DNA from: Clostridiales bacterium
GTDB lineage: Bacteria > Bacillota > Clostridia > Lachnospirales > Lachnospiraceae
NCBI GenBank assembly: GCA_029227635.1
Contig: JAQYAH010000020.1
Location: 1 to 43,634, forward strand
DNA length: 43,634 bases
Reading direction: 5' to 3'
This document shows positions 40,868 through 43,634 of this stretch, piece by piece. Below the pieces are notes generated by a model, which ran no database searches, had not been told where the DNA came from, and saw only the letters and a program-made list of their open reading frames with translations. The first letter of the stretch is position 1. Every line of letters begins with the position of its first letter. The position numbers and the translations under genes were made by a program.

Positions 40868-40967
40868 ACGTTTTAGTCTCGTTGCTGTGTATGTGAGAAA
40901 TAGACAACGATGCGAAAGATCTGGATAAGGAGTTGGCAACTTGTTCTTTTTGCTGACTCGTTTTTTT
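40868..40967 (+). ncRNA. Candidate cis-regulatory RNA (leader 2) with terminator
   Basis: Shares with leader 1: GTCTC (40876-40880), stem TCGTTG / CAACGA (40879-40884 with 40905-40910), GTGTATxTGA in the loop (40887-40896), TGGATAAGG (40922-40930) and TTGGCAACTT (40933-40942), ending in a terminator. An extra stem GACTAA / TTAGTC (40854-40859 with 40873-40878) may close the 5' side. It precedes the BMP lipoprotein gene by about 85 bases. Confidence 0.6.
40930..40967 (+). terminator. Intrinsic terminator inside leader 2
   Basis: GAGTTGGCAA (40930-40939) pairs with TTGCTGACTC (40950-40959; two G-U pairs), 10-base loop, then G and seven T. Confidence 0.8.
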
Positions 40968-41052
40968 GTGTAAAATTCGGTATTAAGACCTAAGGGTTTT
41001 GATATGATAAAGACACCCGTTAATTTGAGTGAACTTAAGGAGGAAAATAATT

Positions 41053-42066
41053 ATGAAAAAGTTACTCGCGGTTCTTTTAGCGCTGGCTATGGTACTCAGC
41101 CTTGCAGCATGCGGAAGCAAATCAGAAGACAAAGCTGATGGCGGTTCAGACGCAGGAACAGAATCAACAGAGACAAATTACGCTGATTACAGCATCGCAG
41201 TTGTATTAGCAGGATCTATCAGTGATAACGGTTGGAACGCAGCAGGTTACAATGCGTGCAAAGCTATCGCTGACAAGTACGGATGCCAGCTCGCTTATAC
41301 AGAGAACGCAGCTACATCAGACGTTGAAGAATATCTTCGCGGATATGCAGACCAGGGATTCAAGATGATCGTTGCTCACGGCAGCCAGTACATCGACTAT
41401 GTACATAACGTAGCACCTTCATATCCTGATTCCAAGTTCGTCATTTCCTACGCTGATGAAGATTGCTCACAGTCACCTAACGTTGCATGTGTAGGTAACG
41501 TAGACGGTGGTTTCCTTACAGGTTACATCGCTGGTACATTTACAACCGCGAACAAGGTTGCTTTCCTTGGCGGCGAAGAGAACCCTTCAATCTCAGCTAT
41601 CGTTGACAGATTCGAAGCAGGCGCTAAGTATGCTAACCCTGATTGTGAAGTTATCACAGGTTACATCGGAACACTTACAGATGCTGATAAGGCTAAGGAA
41701 GTAGCTAAGAACGTTATCGGCCAGGGTGTAGACGTTATCTCAGCTTCAGCTAACGCAGCTGGTCTTGGTGTTATCCAGGCAGCTCAGGAAGCAGGAATCC
41801 TTGATATCGGTTTCAACTCAGATCAGTACGACAATGCTCCTGATACAGTAGTTGTATCTGTACTTCGTAACTTCTCACTTATGTTCGAGAACGTATTCCT
41901 TGAGATCGCTAACGGAACATTTGAGGCTACAGTTTACAAGTATGGTATTGGCACAGGTAACATCATCTCTGATTGGCATGGATGGGATGAGAAGTATCCT
42001 GATCAGTGCAAGGCTGTTGAAGAATTCGTAGCAGGTTGTGCAGACGGTTCTATCGTATACGAATAA
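41053..42066 (+). CDS. BMP/PnrA-family nucleoside-binding lipoprotein
   Basis: A 337-residue substrate-binding lipoprotein: signal peptide with lipobox LAAC (cysteine at residue 19), then a BMP fold with VVLAGSISDNGWNAAGYNA, FKMIVAHGSQYIDYV and FLGGEENPSISAIVDRFEAG. PnrA-type proteins bind purine nucleosides. The ATG at 41053 follows AAGGAGG. The GTG at 41029 lies before that site and is rejected. With the two permeases downstream it forms a Nup-type nucleoside importer, placed next to purine-type catabolic genes. Leader 2 probably sets its expression. Confidence 0.9.
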   Translation: MKKLLAVLLALAMVLSLAACGSKSEDKADGGSDAGTESTETNYADYSIAVVLAGSISDNGWNAAGYNACKAIADKYGCQLAYTENAATSDVEEYLRGYADQGFKMIVAHGSQYIDYVHNVAPSYPDSKFVISYADEDCSQSPNVACVGNVDGGFLTGYIAGTFTTANKVAFLGGEENPSISAIVDRFEAGAKYANPDCEVITGYIGTLTDADKAKEVAKNVIGQGVDVISASANAAGLGVIQAAQEAGILDIGFNSDQYDNAPDTVVVSVLRNFSLMFENVFLEIANGTFEATVYKYGIGTGNIISDWHGWDEKYPDQCKAVEEFVAGCADGSIVYE

Positions 42067-42107
42067 ATCGAAGGATTAAACAATCTAAGTCTTTGATCAG
42101 AGTAATG

Positions 42108-42134
42108 GAGGCTATCTATTTTATAGGTAGCCTC
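42108..42134 (+). terminator. Stem-loop between lipoprotein and permease genes
   Basis: GAGGCTATCTAT (42108-42119) pairs with ATAGGTAGCCTC (42123-42134; one G-U), loop TTT, weak T-tract (TTCTAAT). Probably partial termination or 3'-end protection favouring the binding protein. Confidence 0.65.
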
Positions 42135-42213
42135 TTCTAATAAAAACCATTCAGGCTTAAGATTGTGGTGATCTCTTATTCAGGCAGGAATGGAAAACAG
42201 GGAGTAGTACATA

Positions 42214-43305
42214 ATGTTAGATATTGATAAAAGCAGAATTAAAGGCATGCTGGCGACCACGGCCAAGCAGCTTATCATAGCAGCTGTCTCAGTGATTCTT
42301 GCTTTTGCGGTAAGTATGATCATGATAGCGGCAATGGATGTGGATCCGGTAATGGCTATTTCAGTTCTTCTGAAAGGTGCCCTCGGAACTCCCAATGCTA
42401 TCGCAGAGACGTTGGTTAAGACCAGCCCTCTAATCTTTACCGGTTTAAGCTATGCGCTGGCCAGCCGATGTGGATTGACTAATATCGGTATGGAAGGTCA
42501 GCTTTACATCGGTGCACTTTGTGCCACAGCTGCAGGTGTTTATATTAAGGGTCTTCCCTCGGTGCTTCATATTGTGGTTACCCTGACTTTCGCCTTTATC
42601 GGTGCGGGTCTTTGGGGTGGCATCGCAGGATTACTCAAAGTTAAGTTTGGCGCAAGTGAGATCATTACAACTGTAATGCTCAACACAATTGCCACCAACT
42701 TTATCGCTTACATGGTAACCGGACCTATGGTTGAGCCTCCCGGACTCAACGCTCAGACAAGCCCGATTCTCGACAGTGCGAGACTCCCCAAGATCATTGA
42801 GGGGACAAGAGCACATCTCGGTTTTGTTCTTGGAATTGGATTCATTATTCTTTTCTACATTTTCCTGTGGAAGAGTAAGAAGGGTTATGAAGTGCGCGTT
42901 TCCGGTCTCAACAATCAGGCAGCTATCTATTCCGGTGTTAACACAAAGAGAAATATTCTTATCGTTATGTTCCTTGCCGGAGGTATTGCCGGTCTTGCAG
43001 GAGCTAATGAGATGATGGGTATTCAGGGAAGACTTGTTCCCAACGTTTCCCCCGGCTACGGTTTCGATGGTATTGCAGTTGCCCTCATCGGTGCAAACTC
43101 ACCTTTAGGCGTTTTCCTTGGAGCATTCCTCTTCGGAATCATTCGTGCAGGTGGAAATGCAATGCAGATGATGACCGGTGTTCCTACTGCTATCATTAAG
43201 GTTATGCAGGCTATCGTTATTCTCGCGGTAGTTGCCAGCAACATCCTCAATGAGGTTGACCTTAAGTCTGTTTTCAAAAAGAAAAAAGCAGGAAAGGAGG
43301 CATAG
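42214..43305 (+). CDS. Nucleoside ABC transporter permease (NupP-like)
   Basis: A 363-residue BPD_transp_2 permease with about ten hydrophobic segments. SRCGLTNIGMEGQLYIGAL near residue 85 and NNQAAIYSGVNTKRNI near residue 230 (cytoplasmic loop contacting the ATPase) are typical of the NupP/YufP family. It follows the lipoprotein by 147 bases and the second permease starts 3 bases after it. The ATPase gene is not in the window. Confidence 0.9.
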   Translation: MLDIDKSRIKGMLATTAKQLIIAAVSVILAFAVSMIMIAAMDVDPVMAISVLLKGALGTPNAIAETLVKTSPLIFTGLSYALASRCGLTNIGMEGQLYIGALCATAAGVYIKGLPSVLHIVVTLTFAFIGAGLWGGIAGLLKVKFGASEIITTVMLNTIATNFIAYMVTGPMVEPPGLNAQTSPILDSARLPKIIEGTRAHLGFVLGIGFIILFYIFLWKSKKGYEVRVSGLNNQAAIYSGVNTKRNILIVMFLAGGIAGLAGANEMMGIQGRLVPNVSPGYGFDGIAVALIGANSPLGVFLGAFLFGIIRAGGNAMQMMTGVPTAIIKVMQAIVILAVVASNILNEVDLKSVFKKKKAGKEA

Positions 43306-43308
43306 GTC

Positions 43309-43634
43309 ATGGCATTTGTTAATCAGTTAAGTACTTATATTTCCACAGATTTCAGAACCTGTGTCCCTATTCTTTTTGCAGCTTTGGGACTCCTTATTAT
43401 GAGCCGAAGCGGTCTTACAAACATCGGTGCAGAAGGTACCATGCTTATGGCTTCTCTGGCAGCGGTTGCAGGTTCATATTATTCCGGCAATGTATGGGTA
43501 GGTTTTATCTGTGCAATGGCAACCGGAGCTTTGATTGGACTTATTTTTGCGGTCCTCACTGTTTCTTTGAGATCTTTTCAGATCGTAGTAGGTGCAGCAT
43601 TTAATTCACTGGGCTCAGGTCTAAAAGTTGTTCT
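43309..43634 (+). CDS. Second nucleoside ABC transporter permease (NupQ-like), partial
   Basis: The first 108 residues of a second permease, cut by the window end. SRSGLTNIGAEGTMLMASL near residue 32 parallels the motif in the preceding permease. GGAGG lies 10 bases before the ATG. It pairs with the upstream permease as the heterodimeric channel of the purine nucleoside importer. Confidence 0.88.
   Translation, partial: MAFVNQLSTYISTDFRTCVPILFAALGLLIMSRSGLTNIGAEGTMLMASLAAVAGSYYSGNVWVGFICAMATGALIGLIFAVLTVSLRSFQIVVGAAFNSLGSGLKVV

Overview
The window looks like a chromosomal stretch from an anaerobic Clostridia bacterium, most likely of the Lachnospiraceae. This is inferred from gene content, mid-range base composition, strong AGGAGG-type ribosome binding sites and TTGACA/TATAAT promoters, not from a taxonomic marker. 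No phage, transposase or CRISPR array was seen.

Layout. 1-5.5 kb: a partial cysK divergent from an Rrf2-family regulator, then a YtrA-type GntR regulator with a two-gene ABC exporter, then an XRE membrane regulator. 4.5-9.2 kb (minus): a D-2-hydroxyacid dehydrogenase, an FGGY sugar kinase and topoisomerase III. 9.2-12.7 kb (plus): a pseudouridine synthase, an LpdD-like small protein, an uncharacterised protein and a CstA-type transporter. 12.7-17.2 kb (minus): a complete potABCD polyamine uptake operon. 17.4-20.3 kb: a TrpXYZ-like ABC importer. 20.3-23.9 kb: an unusual regulator divergent from an M20 amidohydrolase and a membrane protein gene that appears frameshifted. 24.1-26.6 kb: prmA (minus) and a Wzy-like polymerase.

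26.57-30.2 kb is a selenocysteine locus: tRNA-Leu(UAG), tRNA-Sec(UCA), selA and selB. It is followed on the same strand by a purine/hydantoin-type catabolic block: a hydantoinase, a YgeY-like M20 hydrolase, a guanine-deaminase-like amidohydrolase, a [2Fe-2S] subunit, two molybdenum hydroxylase large subunits and, between those two, a flavodoxin-like FMN protein. The block ends with a BMP/Nup nucleoside ABC importer (lipoprotein, permease, and a second permease cut by the window edge). The reading proposed here is uptake of a purine or related N-heterocycle, hydroxylation by (possibly selenium-dependent) molybdenum enzymes, deamination, ring opening and hydrolysis. The substrate is not proven.

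The most unusual signals are non-coding. (1) Two leaders, before the deaminase-like gene and before the BMP lipoprotein gene, share promoter spacing, a covarying stem, conserved unpaired segments and a Rho-independent terminator, and look like one undescribed riboswitch-like class. (2) A roughly 87-nt structured element occurs three times on the same strand, once between the two tRNA genes. (3) A decayed BMP lipoprotein copy shows an internal deletion between short direct repeats. (4) The GntR operator is a 49-bp, almost perfect palindrome lying over the promoter.
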